DNA from: Narthecium ossifragum
Lineage: Eukaryota > Streptophyta > Magnoliopsida > Dioscoreales > Nartheciaceae
Assembly: GCA_963920575.1 (NCBI GenBank)
Contig: OY986965.1
Span: 12,600,290-12,664,289 of the forward strand
Direction of reading: 5' to 3'
DNA: 64,000 bases
Position 1 is the stretch's first letter; every line of letters begins with the position of its first letter. Positions 11,845-23,700 of this stretch are shown in pieces. Below the pieces are notes generated by a model. It saw only the letters and a program-made list of their open reading frames with translations, was not told the DNA's origin and made no database searches. A program made the position numbers and the translations under genes.

Positions 11845-12902
11845 TGTTAGCGTAGAAATGTGACCATTGACTGATCAAATGGTCAATGTCAAAATTACCT
11901 AACACTCAAGAAATCAGGAGATTGTGATAAAGAACAATAACACTTTCGAACTTTGTTCGAACGGAGATGTCAAGTTAAATGGAAACTTGGAATGAACATA
12001 ATTTAATAATTTCATAAAGACTAATTATCAAGATTAACTCTAAATTAATCCTAGATTAATCTAGATAAAACAGTGAAATTATCTAAAGTTATTAAAATAA
12101 TCTAGAAAGCAGTAAAGATCATCCTAAATTACTAAATCAAGGAAAAGATAGGTTAAACCTACTGTAATCTAATTAAAAGACATTTAAATAATGAACATCG
12201 AAATTAAACTATCTAAAGAAAACAATAAAGAAAGCATCATAAAGATCTAATCCTACAAGATTTACCTAAGAATAGTAATGAAAACTACATTATGCGAAGA
12301 AAAGGAATAAAGATTAAAAGAAACATACTCATTTCATTAAATAAAATAACCTACAGGAAACATATTGAAAGAAAACATCAGGCTTGTAGGCTCTGGATTT
12401 GGTTTTGCGAGAGAGATTACACAGTGAAAGATAAGACTATTTATACTTAAGCAGTTAAACCGTCTAGTAACTTCCGCTCAACACGTTCTCCACTATCTTT
12501 CATCTTTCACTCTCGATGAGCCTCATGTCCCATGTTCTATGATGTTTCCGCATTTCTTCACGTCACGGTTTGATCGATGGCAGTTGCATCTGGACGATGA
12601 GCTTTCCTTGTGTTGCCAGGTCCTAACTTTGGTCGATGATCTTTCTTACGTTGCCATGCCATTCTTTTTGGCCGATGCTTCTTTTTTGTTCAGATCATCA
12701 TCGCCCATGACCGATGCTTCTTTAATTTGTGTATACATTATCATCGCCTATGGCCGATGTTTTTCTTGCCTTTCTTCATTTGATCGATGGTGTTCTGCAT
12801 ATTATTTCATATGATCATCCAATTAGATTGGAAAGGTCGTCGGCCATTTTTATTGAGTTGACGTGTCAACCATTGATTGGTTAACCATTATTTTGGCTAA
12901 CA
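11845..12902 (-). mobile_element. Solo LTR, family J
   Basis: The ends TGTTAGC...GCTAACA form a perfect 7-bp terminal inverted repeat. The target duplication CATGT is perfect (11840-11844 and 12903-12907). Length is 1058 bp. A TATA-like TATAAATA on the minus strand (12438-12445) sets the orientation. Upstream of it (12565-12795) lies an array of GATCGATGG, GGCCGATGC and ATCATCGCC motifs. No coding is present. Confidence 0.9.
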
Positions 12903-12907
12903 CATGT

Positions 12908-13668
12908 GTTAGTTTGAGTTTTGAAGTAGTGGAAGAAGATATCCTACAGGTCTTTGTAGCATCCATCTTTTGTAAAAAAACATTGTGGAGCTGCAATTTT
13001 CTTACATTCGTCCATGTATTTTTCCAGTTAGATGACAAACTTTAGCCCAAATCTTAAGTTTTCATTTCTGCTCTGCCAAGGCTCAAGCCTTCTATATGAT
13101 TTTAATCTTAGAGTTCTCTAGGGAAGTGATGCCAAATGTACGGGGTATCTTCTTTCTTCTGGCACAGCATAAAACTCATTCCCAATAATTTCTAGAGCGA
13201 AAAAGTTTGCATACTTGTTCTAGCGTTGTTTTTCAAAGGCCACAAGGATCTATCTATGAAAAGCAAGATACTTGAATTGTGACAGTTTTGAGCTCAGTAT
13301 TAATGCAATCCAGTTATTTAGCTTCAGTTATACCACCAGCTTTGCAGTTGGACGTTCATCCAGGTCATAAGATACACATCTTCAATACAAAGAATTTGCC
13401 ATGCACACCAAAATCATGTCACCAGAATAAGAACTCTGATTAATTGAAAGGGAAAAAAATACTCTAGAGATATAGATAAAGCAACACTTCTGACATTGGT
13501 TTAAGGGGGAAAAAACCAAAGTGCCGAGAATCATAGAGGGGATCTAATTCTTAAGATTATCCAAAAGAAGATTCAATTACATCAGCAGCACATCCCTCAA
13601 GGAATCAGTAGCACATCAACAATGTAAATTTTAGGATTAGCGAAAAGATAATTTGATTAAATCAGTGC
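12908..13668. other. Unassigned stretch
   Basis: AT-rich sequence without a convincing gene. Opposed short open frames at 12850-13045 are shadows of each other. Confidence 0.3.
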
Positions 13669-13673
13669 CACTA

Positions 13674-16600
13674 TGGCACAGGGTAAACGTGAGGTCTCTC
13701 GTCGGGAGAGACAACCGACCTCTCTATGGGAGAGATGTGAGGACCTATTCCTCTATTCCTGTAGCTCGTTGTTGACCACAAGGGCAATTTGGTAAATTGC
13801 GCCTTGTCAGTTAGTTTCTCACCCGCGTGCGCGCATAGCCTCTGATGGATGGTTGTGTTTGACTAGATCCGTTTAGGAGGTTTTTGACCTGTGGATGGAT
13901 CTAAGCTAGTGTTGGATCGATCCAACCAGTCTTGGATCGATCGGACTCGGAGTTGGATCGATCGGACACTGTAGCTTGTCGGTGGAGTTGCGAGGACGGC
14001 CATCATGGCCGTCGCTCTCCACTATCAGGGGAGAGGAGACTATCTCTCCTCTGCTCCCCCTTTTCCCTGGCCTTCCCGGCTTTCCCCGGCCTCTTCTTCC
14101 TCTTCTCTTCCTTCTCTTCTCTTCCTGCTTCCTCCCTTCTTCTTTCTTCTTCTTCCGCGGCTCTGCTTCCTCTATTCTTCCTGGCAGCCAACTTTTTCTC
14201 CACCGTTCTTCCTCCTCCGGCCACCATTTTGGGTGTTCTAAGGCTCGTTGGATCCGTGGCGGCGTGAGGAAGATCCCTGACGTGGTTTAGTTTCTTGGTT
14301 AGCGGCCGTTTAGCGGCGAATCAGCCGAGGATTAGCGTTTCCGGTAGGTGTTCTACCTACGTGACTTGTTTAATGGGTTTCTCTTAATCTAGACGTTAGA
14401 TCTTATTGTTCTTTTAGTTGTTGGATTCTTCTTGCTTAGTAGAATTTCTGGTATAAGTTTCATAAGCTTTGGTTGAGATTTTAGTAGGGTTTATGCATGT
14501 TTAATCTCGGATTTTCCGGTTTCTGTTGTTCTTGAAGAACAGCCGGCTTGAGGCGAGTTTTTCGATCCGTACGTGCATGTTCTTGGGTTGTGATGACATA
14601 ATAGTTCTAGATGTCTGAGTTATCTCTCAAATCCAACTGATTTCATAACTTTCTGAGTTTCCTACGATTTGTTATGAATTTATTACTGGAGGGCTGCGTT
14701 GCAGCAAGTAACTAGTAAGTTAGTTTGATTGGCGGTTTTGATTTGTGTTTTTCCGTTAATCTATCCATTGGATGAATCCGAATTTTGGATATGTTGATCC
14801 TGGAATATAGATCTACTGGAGGCTAGGTTGGATCCCAAATCTGACTTCGATTAGATGTCGGATCGACGGATCAACTAGCTACTATGTAGAGAATGGTTTT
14901 TTTTTCTTGGGCTTTCCGAGTTCGATCGATCCAACGACAAGTTGGATCGATCGGACTGCAAGTAGGATCGATCCATGCAAGTTGGATCGATCGGACTGCA
15001 AGTAGGATCGATCCATGCAAGTTGGATCGATCGGACTGCAAGTGGGATCAATCCATGCAAGTTGGATCGATCGGACTTTAGGTAGGATCGATCCATGGGT
15101 ATGTTGGATCGATCCAGGTTGCACCCAAGATGGTCTGTTCACTGAGGGCAAGTCGAATCGATCCATGGGTATGTTTGGATCGATCCAGTGTTTCCAGGAA
15201 CAGTGCCTAAGGGTAGCAGAGAATGGCATGTTAGTGATATTGCTATAACTGTTGTTTGTTATCGCTTTGTGGTTGAACCGGGAGTATGATGACTCTCGGG
15301 ATTGTGTAGAATAAATGGGTTGGCTGTATGCCCTTTATTGCTTTGTGGTTAATCGAGGGAGTCATGAACCCTCGGGAATGTTTAGTATAAATGGGACAAA
15401 GTTTGTGCCTTTGATTGTCCTTATTTATACTGTTGCATACATTGTTGATTGTGCATTAGATGCCTAGGGTTTGACAGTAGTGCTGTTAGTTTGCTGTTTG
15501 GGGTCATGTTAGCTCTGTCGCTTAGAGTGTTGAGAGTTGGTTGTCATAACCACGGTTGTTCCACCAAGTGTGGAGGTCCCGCTTGGAGAAGGGTGTCCTA
15601 CATGTATCGTCCTTGTCCACCCTGTGTCAGGGATTGTCGGAGGAGGTCCACCCTAGGCAGTGGCTGTCGGGGACGTACTTTGGACAGGTACCCTTCGGGT
15701 TATTGACGGGATTTATGGGGTCCTTGGCAGGCCTCAGTACTTGGCACAGAGTTAGTTCAGTTGCAGTTTCCCCTTCCTTGTGTGTGTCGTGGAGTAGAAC
15801 CCTACTGAGCTTAGTTCTCACTCCTACCCGGGCAGCGTTTGCAGGTGCAGGTACCAGCTCTCCTGCGGTGGGCCCCAGTTGCTCGTCTTGCGGTGGCGCG
15901 TCGACGTCAGGGCATGTTTGAGGGCCATGATGGTTTCTTCTGTGCTTTTCAGGAGACTACTGATGAGTTAACCCTTTTATGAGTTTTATACATCTTTTGT
16001 ACTTGAGGACTGTTTATGTATATCTTAATGTAATTCTGTTTTATGTACAGTTTTGTAATAATAGGAGCTGTTAGATTTACTTCTGTCCTCTGACTGCTTG
16101 TTGTAAATGTTTCCGCCAGTTGCTGTTAGTAGATGTAGGAACCCCCCCCCCTCTCGTGTCCCGGTCCGGATGGGTTTTCTGGGCCGGGGCGCGACAAGAC
16201 ACGACCAGATTTCTCAAGAGAGGAGAAAACAACCCTAATTTTCATTCATCAAAAGTTAACCTAACAAACCCTAGAACCTCCTTTTATATGTTAAGGAGAG
16301 ACTAACTCAAAAATGGATTCAAACATGACTTAACTCAACTGAACTCGGAATTAAAGAGAAGAAATCCGATTAGAAATAAGAAACTTGCTAAAAATAGAAA
16401 GACCGATAAACTGCCTAAAAAAAAAAGTTTTTCACTAAAACTGAATTTTAAACCATAAGGAAAAGGAATCTGAAGATTTTGAGGTCAAGGTCATGGAGAG
16501 ATCTTTCATCTCCGATGAATCTCGTCGGCCTCGTCGAGTCAGTCGAATTGACTGGTCGCACGCCTCGATCGGACATCGTGGTTGAAAGTTACGCCCATCC

Positions 16601-16722
16601 GACGGTCGCGGTCGTACGGAGATCTAAGTCTGATGGATGGAGTTTGAACGCGACCGGATCGCCTAGGGAGCTGCTCCAGATCGGACTCAGTCAGGTCTGG
16701 ATCTGGATTTGGTCCTGCATCA
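13674..16722 (-). mobile_element. Solo LTR, family B copy 2, split by A6
   Basis: On the minus strand the LTR reads TGATGCAGGACCAA... and ends with the complement of 13674 onward. The target duplication CACTA is perfect (13669-13673 and 16723-16727). It is interrupted at 13736-16196 by solo LTR A6. Its net length is about 0.6 kb, matching the uninterrupted family B copy at 30101-30711, which serves as a paralogous empty site. The TATA-like stretch (CCTTTTATATG on the plus strand) is near 16282. Confidence 0.9.
13736..16196 (+). mobile_element. Solo LTR, family A copy A6, nested in family B
   Basis: The LTR runs from TGTGAGGACC to GGGGCGCGACA, 2461 bp, flanked by AGAGA/AGACA (4 of 5 matching). 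Palindrome clusters lie at 13912-13972 and 14925-15190. The second is a tandem array of about 48-bp units built of GGATCGATCC and TGGATCGATCGG. A TATAAATGG element follows at about 15386, then the AGTAGAACCCTACTGAGC block (about 15792) and a run of ten C (16142-16151). Confidence 0.95.
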
Positions 16723-16727
16723 CACTA

Positions 16728-17103
16728 GAACTCCAAGATGCAGAGCTACCTCCGGTGAATTTTGAGTAAACTATTAACAAAACTATATAGAGCAGCACAA
16801 CATGGAGCATCGTCGATGTTGTCTTTGAAGCCCACTGTTCGTGGATAAAACGTCGATCTCGTGGGGACGAGATCTCTATTTTATTTCCGAGCAAATCATA
16901 TTTTAATTTCATATCAGGAAATTGTAGGCACCACACCCCTGGATCTGCCGATCGGCAGATCCATCATTTACATCCCCGTAGGAAACACCTCCGATTCTAG
17001 ATCCAATAATATAAAGTATTTTTCCATAACAAAAGAAAAATAAAATGAAAAGGAAATGAATGACGCGAGGCCATGGACCAACACGTTCATTGTCATGCAG
17101 GAT
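16728..17103. other. Unassigned stretch with a 22-bp perfect palindrome
   Basis: No gene is seen. At 16941-16962 the 11-mer GGATCTGCCGA is followed directly by its exact reverse complement. It is preceded by TGTAGGCACC at 16923, which could be the outer end of a minus-strand LTR covering the region to about 20.2 kb, but no target duplication was found. Confidence 0.4.
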
Positions 17104-17310
17104 ATCTTTGTCGTCGGGGCTTTGAGTTCTTTGTTGCCGGAGCTTTGAGTTTCTGTTGCCGGAGCTTTGAATTTTTGTTGCCGGAGCTTTGAGTTCTTTG
17201 TCGCCGGGGCTTTGAGTTTCTGTTGCTGGAGCTTTGAGTTTCTATTGCCGGAGCTTTGACTTTCTGTTGCCGGAGCTTTGAATTTCTGTTGCCAGAGCTT
17301 TGAGTCTTTG
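17104..17310. repeat. 22-bp minisatellite, about nine units
   Basis: The unit GTTGCCGGAGCTTTGAGTTTCT recurs about nine times with small substitutions and occasional 1-bp length change. On the minus strand it gives a repetitive open frame, which I regard as a by-product. Confidence 0.88.
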
Positions 17311-20240
17311 TTGGAGTTGGGGGAGATGTTATCCGAGTATTCATCACCAGCTTTCCGAGGCTACTGGGCTGGATGAAAACCGTCCGAGAATATCTTCAGA
17401 TGTCTTCTGAGCTTCGCCGCAAGATCCTCAGGGCTGCTGGAGTCCAGGGATGTCGTTTGAGCGTCGAAACTGGTGTCGTTCACGCGTTGAAGCTGGTGGC
17501 GCCGAAGGCGTGTTGTCCGAGCGTCGAAGTTGATATTGTGCACGTGTCGGAGCTGGTGGGAAGTTTGCATCCAAGCTCCATCGCCATGGCAGCTGGACCC
17601 TATGAAGCCAGCTGGAACTTAGAGGAGCGTAGGATAGAGGGAATCGCCGTCTGGAACAGAGGAAGCCGATTGGAACAGAGGAAGCCGTTGAAGAACTCGC
17701 CGAACCTTGGAGCTGCGAGCGAATGGCGACGAACGGCTGGTGACGGATCTCGCTGGACGAGATTTCGATGGACGTAGGTGTTGATGCTACCGCGAGCTTT
17801 AGGCTACGCGAGATGGTGGCGACGGATCCGATGTCATGTGCTGGGGATGTCGTTGGAATGGGTTCGGATGATGGGTTCCTCCTTAGGCGGCGATGGGTTC
17901 CGGCTGGGCAATGAGCTCTTTGGACTCCGTCGGCTGGAACAGAGGAAGATGAGTTCTTTGGGGTTCCTCCGGCTGGATGACAGCGATGGGCTCTTTTGAG
18001 ATCCACCGGCTGGATCATAGGAAGCAGCGAAGGCGTCATTCTTTGAAGCCGTTGGACATGAGGGAGTGCCTGGATACGTTCTCCATCGCCGTCGCCGTCG
18101 AGGAAGCTGACTGGAGCGCCTCGCGGGAGGTATGGGCCGAGCGGAGAACTTGCCGCTGGAACTTGAGGGCGCCGGCTGTGCGAATATTTGAGAACAAGAT
18201 CCGACCTCTGTTGTCGTTGATAAAGTTGGTTTGAAACTGGGAACACACCAGCTTGAACAGGGGATCACACCGGCTGGAGCTTGAGAACGTCGGCTTAAAG
18301 GCTCGAGAGCGCCTGGGTTTGGACTTCGCCGCCTGCGGGGACGTAGCCGGAGCGGAGGAAGTCAGCGACTGGAGTGCAAGGACGTTCACTGGGAGCTTAG
18401 GGACGTTGGCTGGAAGCTTGGAGACGTTTGCTGGAAACAGAGATAAAAACAGGGGAAGCTGTCTTGAAAGCCGCCGGGAGAGAGAGAGCCTTGGCTCGAT
18501 CTCCGTCGCCGGCGAGGAACCAAGCTGGAGCAGCTACGCCGGAGGTCTAAGCTGCAGGTGACGAGCAAGAGAATGAAGCTTAGGCCGCGAGATCAACGAG
18601 CCTCCTATAGCGTCGACCCAGAGACGCGAGCGTCTCAATGGGTTCCGGCTGTGTTGGCTGGATCTGCGCCGTCCGGTGGTGCGCAGCGTCGGAGCACCTC
18701 TAGAACCTCTTCGTCTTCAAGCCTCCAAGCACTCTTTCGAAGATGTGAACCTCTTGACAAGAACCCGACGTCTTCCTCCGGCCTTCCACCTCCGACGAGC
18801 CTTTGGGTTGGATGAGGAATGACGATGGGTTTCTCTGGTTGGGCAGCGGCGATGGAGACGCCTTTGGGTTTGGAACTGAGATCCTTGGGCTGGACGGCGA
18901 CGGCGAGGTGCTCCTTGGGCTGTGCGAGATCTCCTTGGCTGGGCGACGACGGCCTCTCTCCTCTCGAGCTCTCTCCTCCTTTGTATCAGCTTCTGCTCCT
19001 CTGCTTCTTTGCTTCGATGCCTTTTCTCTCTACATTTTGCCCAGCCCTCTATTCAGCCTTCACCCTCGTCCTTTTATAGGCACGAGAGGTGATCTCTTAA
19101 TATGGGATGGAATACCCTGATTAAGGGATACTAATTGATGCTAATCCCTTTATATAAGGATAGCTCATATAATCCCACCATATTTAGAGATGCTGATTTT
19201 ATTTTCATTTTTTATATGGTATGAGAATGCAATCCAACCATAATTGAAGATGCTGATTTCTCATATGGTATGATATATATATATATATTTGATTTGGCTG
19301 ATTTTATATGGGTAGATATTTTGTTTTGAAATTTGAATTTGAAATTCAAATGTTCAGATTTGAATTATCTGAATATTTGTCCAATTATTCAGATATTCGA
19401 AATGCCTTATTTAAATTTTAATTTCGATATTTCATATAATACTTTGGAAAATTTACTGAAATATCCCCGGGCAAGCCGGGTGTAAATTACCAAAATCTCC
19501 TTTTTTTATCAGCCATATATTTTGGACTGAAATGTCTCCGGCGCAGATGAAATATCTCTGTTCCGGATTTTCAAACACCTGAAGGCCTGAAATGACTAAA
19601 ATGCCCCCTTGGGGTTAAATGACCAAAATACCCTTAAGGTTTGGTTATTTAAGCGCGACGCATGGCGACGCGACTTCTGTGCGTGTCATGGACACGTGCG
19701 TGCCTTATGTGGTGCGCGTATATTTTTGTCGAGATTTAGGCGGATTTGAAGTCGCGTATTTGTTTGGGTTTATTTGAATTTTCGGATTTTTCCCTTATTT
19801 ATTTCAGGGAATTTTCTGTAATTTCCCAGGTGTGGTGGAAAATTACCAAAACGTCCCTATATTTACACAGCTTATTTATGATGCCATCAAAGCTATATAA
19901 GGGCTATTTTGGAGTATAATGGGAAATTTAGATATGCATTTTCGTTTAAATTCCCAAAATACCCTTGGACAGGTAAAATTACCAAAATATCCTTATTCCT
20001 CCAGTTTGTATAGGATGCCGTCAAAACCAGGGATCTGTAGGAGATTTGGATGGACTCGACTGTGTATGAGCCAATTTGGGTTTGGTGTGTGCGAATTCAG
20101 CCCGGGGACTTCTGCAAATGTAGTCGACTTAGCCTTAGCTAAAATCGATGTCAAAACCCACCAGCCACAGCATTGGTGCCTAGAGCTTAGGCTGCTCGAA
20201 TCTTGCTGAAAAGGAAATTGCTTCAGGATCGCCGGATAAA
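17311..20240 (-). mobile_element. Probable long LTR or LTR-like repeat, boundaries unknown
   Basis: This is GC-rich, repeat-laden DNA (17340-19000) with recurring CGGCTGGAACAGAGGAAG-type phrases. Downstream is CCTTTTATAGGC near 19070, a TATA box if read on the minus strand. The part 19440-19990 repeats ACCAAAATNNCC phrases (for example GACCAAAATACCC) like the U3 starts of the A and C LTRs. The long open frames on both strands (for example 17428-18246) lack recognisable domains. The composition fits a degraded gypsy LTR with leader. Confidence 0.35.
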
Positions 20241-20568
20241 TTATCGTCAGCTCAGTCATTGAGCCAACCAGATGAGCCTTGCCTCAGTCATCGAGCTAAC
20301 CAGATGAGCCTTGATGAGGGTGTGGATGTCGTAGCCCAGGTGCGAAGCCCATGGATGTCGCGGCCCCGGTATTGCCGAGGGCAACGTTGGTCGGCGGAGA
20401 AGCGGCAGCTGGGGTCGCGGGTGCCTGCTGGTGATGATGGTGACCTTGGGCGGCTGCGGCGACGTCGGGATCGGGATAGGAGGAGAGGAGGAGGGTTGCC
20501 GGGGGCAACGTTGGTCGGCGGAGAAGCGGCAGCAGTGCTCTAGAGTGGAGAGAGCCGCGACGGGGCGG
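20241..20568 (-). pseudogene. GC-rich coding fragment, truncated by the gap
   Basis: On the minus strand 20568-20296 is open and reads like plant protein, with a His run (GHHHHQQ), Ala/Pro-rich linkers and NVALGNTGAATSMGFAPGLR. A possible donor (CTG/GTTAGC) follows GSSG near 20280. Two adjacent copies of about 32 bp (AAGGCTCATCTGG...GATGACTGAG) sit at the exon edge, and CGGCGGAGAAGCGGCAG is also repeated. This may be a captured exon or the edge of a real gene interrupted by the gap. I cannot name the family. Confidence 0.35.
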
Positions 20569-20768
20569 NNNNNNNNNNNNNNNNNNNNNNNNNNNNNNNN
20601 NNNNNNNNNNNNNNNNNNNNNNNNNNNNNNNNNNNNNNNNNNNNNNNNNNNNNNNNNNNNNNNNNNNNNNNNNNNNNNNNNNNNNNNNNNNNNNNNNNNN
20701 NNNNNNNNNNNNNNNNNNNNNNNNNNNNNNNNNNNNNNNNNNNNNNNNNNNNNNNNNNNNNNNNNNNN
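20569..20768. other. Assembly gap of exactly 200 N
   Basis: A run of 200 unspecified bases, so the true length is unknown. It removes the 5' end of the Helitron on its right and the continuation of the coding fragment on its left. Confidence 1.
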
Positions 20769-23700
20769 ATTTTTTTGGTGGAGGGTATGATTGCCATATG
20801 CTGTTCATTGACTGTATATGCTAGGTTTAGTGTTCATTGATTGCAACATTTTCTTTTGTAGATCCTCTATGATGGCTGATGATAATAATGATCAACTTAT
20901 CGTTGGCATAGTAAGTCATTTGCATGTGAATGTTGGTTTTGTCTTTTACTACAATATTCATTTAGTTTGATCTATTTTATGTCACATACGGAGCGTGTTA
21001 AATTTATTATGAATGTTTGTATTGTTGACAATAATAAGCCACCAAAAGCTGCGTTAGCTCAACGTGCACGGCGAGAACGGGAAAAAAATCAAAAAAATGA
21101 AGCTGGATGTTTAAATAAGCAACTGGCACAACGTGCATGGCGAGAACGTGAGAAATTAGGAGGATTTGTTGGATATTCTGAACCTGCGTCAAAGCGAGCA
21201 ATGGTTGTACAAGCCTCGGGGACTTCGTCCACTGGTATCTCGAATAGGCATTTGGCACAACGTGCACGGCGAGAACGTGAAAAATTAGGAGGATGTGTTG
21301 GAACTTCTGAACCTGCACTCAAGCAAGTAATCGATGTCCGAGCCTCTGGGACATCGTCCAATGGCATTCCACAAACACCTGATCAGGTGGATTATTCTAT
21401 GTGTGGAATAACTCCGGTGACGATGAATCCTTCAAATCTAAACGAATGCATAACGGTGCAAGTCGAATCTCTATCTGGAGAAAATAATCAGTAATTTATT
21501 ATTAATTTATGATAAATAAATAAAAATTTTCTTATAGTCTTTTATTGATGAAAATAAATTTTATATTTGTAGGCCAATTGAAACAGAACAAGTGATTGAA
21601 TCAGACGATGATGAATTAGTTAGAAGTTGTAGCTCTGAATGCAGAGGTTCATCCTTGGTCACACATAGATCTTGGACGATATTTTCTTGGTCGGATGGAT
21701 GTTGTATATCCGTATTGTTCAGCTTTACATTGGATGGATGAAAAACTCACAAAGTCATCTTTAGTGAGTCCTCTTTTTGGAACTTGCTGTTCTCAAGGAA
21801 AGATTCAGTTACCGTTGCTTATTACACCGCCTCCAGTGCTTAAGGCTTTATACGACGGAAACGATGATCGGTAAAAATCCTTTCGTCGTTACACTCGAGA
21901 GTACAATGCGTCTAATGCTTTTACGAGTCTCGGTGCTACTTTGGATTCAAGAGTATTTACTGGAAGATGTCCTACAACATTCATTATCCATGGTGAATTG
22001 CGCCATCAAACAGGATCATTGATACGAGAACCAGGGCGTGAAGCGATGTACTCTCAACTTTACATTTATGACCATGATTCTGCGTTAGATGTTCGTAATC
22101 GCAGAAATCCACATTTGAGAAGGGATGTTCGTAAAATAATTCAAGATTGTTTGCTGCAATCGAATGCCTTTTCAAAGAAATTTTTTTTGGCTTATGAAAT
22201 TTTGAATCAAACAGAATTGGCAGGACAGAATTTACCTGCTTATCTTCATTACAATCAAGTGACCGATCAGCAGCGGTATAATCTACTAACGGTCGATGAG
22301 ATTGCGATAATATTATCGGGTGATGGATTTGTGGTCGATGCCATGAGAGATATTATCATACGTCTCAGAGGGAATAATCAGTTGATGAAAATTAATGAGT
22401 GTCACCCAGCTTATTTGCCATTACATTATGTTTTATTGTTCCCTTATGGTGAGCTCGGTTAGGAACAAGGGTTGAAACAGTGGGACATTCTAAATAATCG
22501 ACATACAAACGATAGACTTACACAGATGGAGTTTTATAGTTATCGTTTGTTTCAGCGTCACACAGAGTATTCAACGATTTTGCGAGCAGGAAAGCTATTT
22601 CAAGAGTTTATAGTGGATGCTTGGGCTTCAACTAAGCAAAATAGGTTGAATTACTGTAGACTTCATCAAGGGAAACTTCGTTCTAAACTGTACCATAGTC
22701 TGTCGAATGTTGGTCTGGATGGGCTGGGAACTAACCAAGTTGGGCAACGAATGATTTTACCGTCTTCATTCTCTGGCAGTGCAAGAAATATGTTTGAAAT
22801 CTTTCAGGATTCAATGGCTATTACGCGATACAATCACCATCCAGATATTTTTCTCACAATGACAGCAAATCCTAATTGGCATGAAATTACTTCAGTTTTG
22901 TTTCCCCATCAAAACACTATCGATCGTCCTGATTTAGTTGCACGTGTTTTTGAGTTGAAGAGAAGGAGATTAATGGATGAAATTAAGAGTAAACATGTGT
23001 TTGGCAAAAAAGCTGCACATGTGTTTACAATTGAATTTCAGAAACGAGGGCTACCACATATGCATGCACTTTTTTTCCTTCAAGGTCCAGATAAAATTCG
23101 AACATGTGCTCAGGTGGACCAAATAGTATGTGCAGAATTTCCAAACCCAGATGATAATCCTACACTATTTGAAACTGTATAGTGTTGTATGATACATGGA
23201 CCATGTGGTGTTCGAAACCCTCAAGCAGCATGTATGGAAAATGGAAAATGCACCAAGCGTTACCCTCGAGGATTTGTGGAGACAACTACTATGGACCAAG
23301 ATGGATATCCTATCTATTGTCGTCGTGTTGACAAACATGTTCATATATTGAGGGGCCACGAAGTTGATAACAGAGATGTTGTTTCATATAATCCGTATCT
23401 TTCTAACATGTTCAACTGTCATATTAATGTGGAAGTTTGTGCAGGGGTCAGGTGTGTTAAATATATTCACAAGTACATTTACAAAGGTCACGATCGCACA
23501 ACAATGATTTTAGGAGGGATAGATGAGATACAACAATATCTAAATGCGAGGTATATTGGACCGTCAGAGGCTGCTTGGCGAATATTTGGTCATCCAATGC
23601 ATGAAGAGATTCCAAGTGTTGTACGATTGGCACTTCATTTACCTGGAATGCATCATGTTGTTTTTAATCCAGCTGAATCGTTAGAGAGTATTGTTTCTAG

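Noticed and set aside
14875..15248. Repetitive MDRSYLKSDRSN-type protein with DRSN repeats
   Set aside because: Translation of the GGATCGATCC palindrome array. Similar DRSD-type frames occur wherever the array occurs, on both strands.
17428..18246. 272-residue open frame with overlapping frames on both strands
   Set aside because: GC-rich repeat-derived sequence with several equally long opposing frames, no domain and no codon pattern distinguishing one frame.
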